Shown here piece after piece: positions 63,504 through 64,000 of a stretch of 64,000 nt of DNA. Under the pieces are notes generated by a model, which worked only from the letters and a program-made list of their open reading frames with translations, was not told where the DNA came from and searched no databases. The translations under genes were made by a program, and so were the position numbers. Every line of letters starts with the position of its first letter. Positions within the stretch are counted from its first letter, which is position 1. This stretch comes from Natronococcus sp. CG52 (GTDB lineage: Archaea > Halobacteriota > Halobacteria > Halobacteriales > Natrialbaceae): the NCBI RefSeq assembly GCF_023913515.1, contig NZ_CP099391.1, forward strand, positions 248,001 to 312,000, written 5' to 3'.

Positions 63504-64000
63504 ATGACTGCTGATAGAGCGGATCGACGGAGCACGGACGACCACGGCCACGACGTTATCGACCCGCTGTACGTCGGGATCGTCACCGTCTCGAGTTCGC
63601 GCGCCGCGGAATCCAACCCGGACGATCCGGGCGGCGATACGATTCGGGACTGTTTCGAATCGGCGGGCCACGAGGTACAGGAGCGCGTACTGGTGCGCGA
63701 CGACTACTCTTCGATCCGGACGGCAGTTCGCGGACTCGTCGCCCGCCAGGACATCGACGTCGTCTGTACGACGGGCGGGACCGGTGTCACGGCCGACGAC
63801 GTCTCTCCCGAGGCAACCGCGTCACTGTTCGAGCGCGAACTGCCGGGCTTCGGCGAACTGTTCCGCTCGCTCTCGTGGGACGAGGTCGGCACCCGCGCGA
63901 TGGCCTCGAGGGCGACAGCCGGGATCGCGGTCGATACGCCGGTGTTCTGCCTCCCGGGGAGTACGAGCGCCTGCCGGACCGCCTGCGAGGAGCTGATCGT
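63504..64000 (+). CDS. moaB: MoaB/MogA-type molybdenum cofactor protein (truncated by window edge)
   Basis: 165 residues visible from MTADRADRRSTDDHG. Contains VGIVTVSSSRAAESNPDDPGGDTI, DIDVVCTTGGTGVTADDVSPEAT (molybdopterin-binding TTGGTG) and ELPGFGELFRSLSWDEVG, then VFCLPGSTSACRTACEEL. Adenylates molybdopterin or inserts metal. The C-terminus lies beyond the window. It fits the need of the tungsten enzyme at 30476, although not linked directly. Confidence 0.92.
   Translation, partial: MTADRADRRSTDDHGHDVIDPLYVGIVTVSSSRAAESNPDDPGGDTIRDCFESAGHEVQERVLVRDDYSSIRTAVRGLVARQDIDVVCTTGGTGVTADDVSPEATASLFERELPGFGELFRSLSWDEVGTRAMASRATAGIAVDTPVFCLPGSTSACRTACEELI

Overview
The window comes from a halophilic archaeon (class Halobacteria), most likely an extreme haloarchaeon of the Natrialbaceae type. 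The signs are GC-rich DNA with very acidic predicted proteins, RNA polymerase B and A subunits each split in two, a doublet histone, an archaeal type-A RNase P RNA, leaderless-style promoters with a TATA element 25-35 nt before the start codon, twin-arginine lipoprotein signals and a PGF-CTERM-like C-terminus.

Layout. 1-8.3 kb is the core transcription/translation block rpoB''-rpoB'-rpoA'-rpoA''-nusA-rps12-rps7. The usual continuation to EF-2 (fusA, 14.8-17.0 kb) is interrupted by an AT-rich island (8.3-13.0 kb). It holds two paralogous CHAT-type cysteine proteases, a 41-residue membrane peptide and a transposase remnant, and is followed by a RecA-like gene and a DUF5781-type zincin. This island is the best candidate for an undescribed system. 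17.4-30.0 kb carries serS and then an ion-homeostasis cluster: a PhoU/TrkA-C regulator, two split MgtE pairs, a decayed MgtE tail, a CrcB pair with a candidate fluoride riboswitch, and a CDF exporter. A metallo-beta-lactamase protein, an acyl-CoA ligase and a hyperacidic lipoprotein lie among them.

30.4-38.7 kb looks like a catabolic locus: aldehyde ferredoxin oxidoreductase, an MFS transporter, ethanolamine ammonia-lyase eutB-eutC with reactivase eutA, and a thiolase. No microcompartment genes are present, so ethanolamine to acetaldehyde to acetate in open cytoplasm is a reasonable inference. 38.9-52.8 kb mixes conserved haloarchaeal proteins with a lipoate ligase, an M23-like protein, TatA, a lipoprotein serpin, two Hvo_1808-type surface zincins and NAD salvage genes (nicotinamidase, nicotinate phosphoribosyltransferase).

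52.9-59.7 kb holds RNase P RNA, a Tat lipase, tRNA-Arg preceded by a tandem array of palindromic units that each carry a copy of its 3' end, an RPA-like protein, a histone gene directly joined to a histone-deacetylase-family gene, the CCA-adding enzyme and tRNA-Asn. 59.9-60.8 kb contains two decayed genes (a PD-(D/E)XK-type endonuclease and a NikR-like regulator). The window closes with twin COG0523/CobW metallochaperone GTPases and the start of a MoaB-like gene, whose product would serve molybdopterin enzymes such as the aldehyde oxidoreductase.
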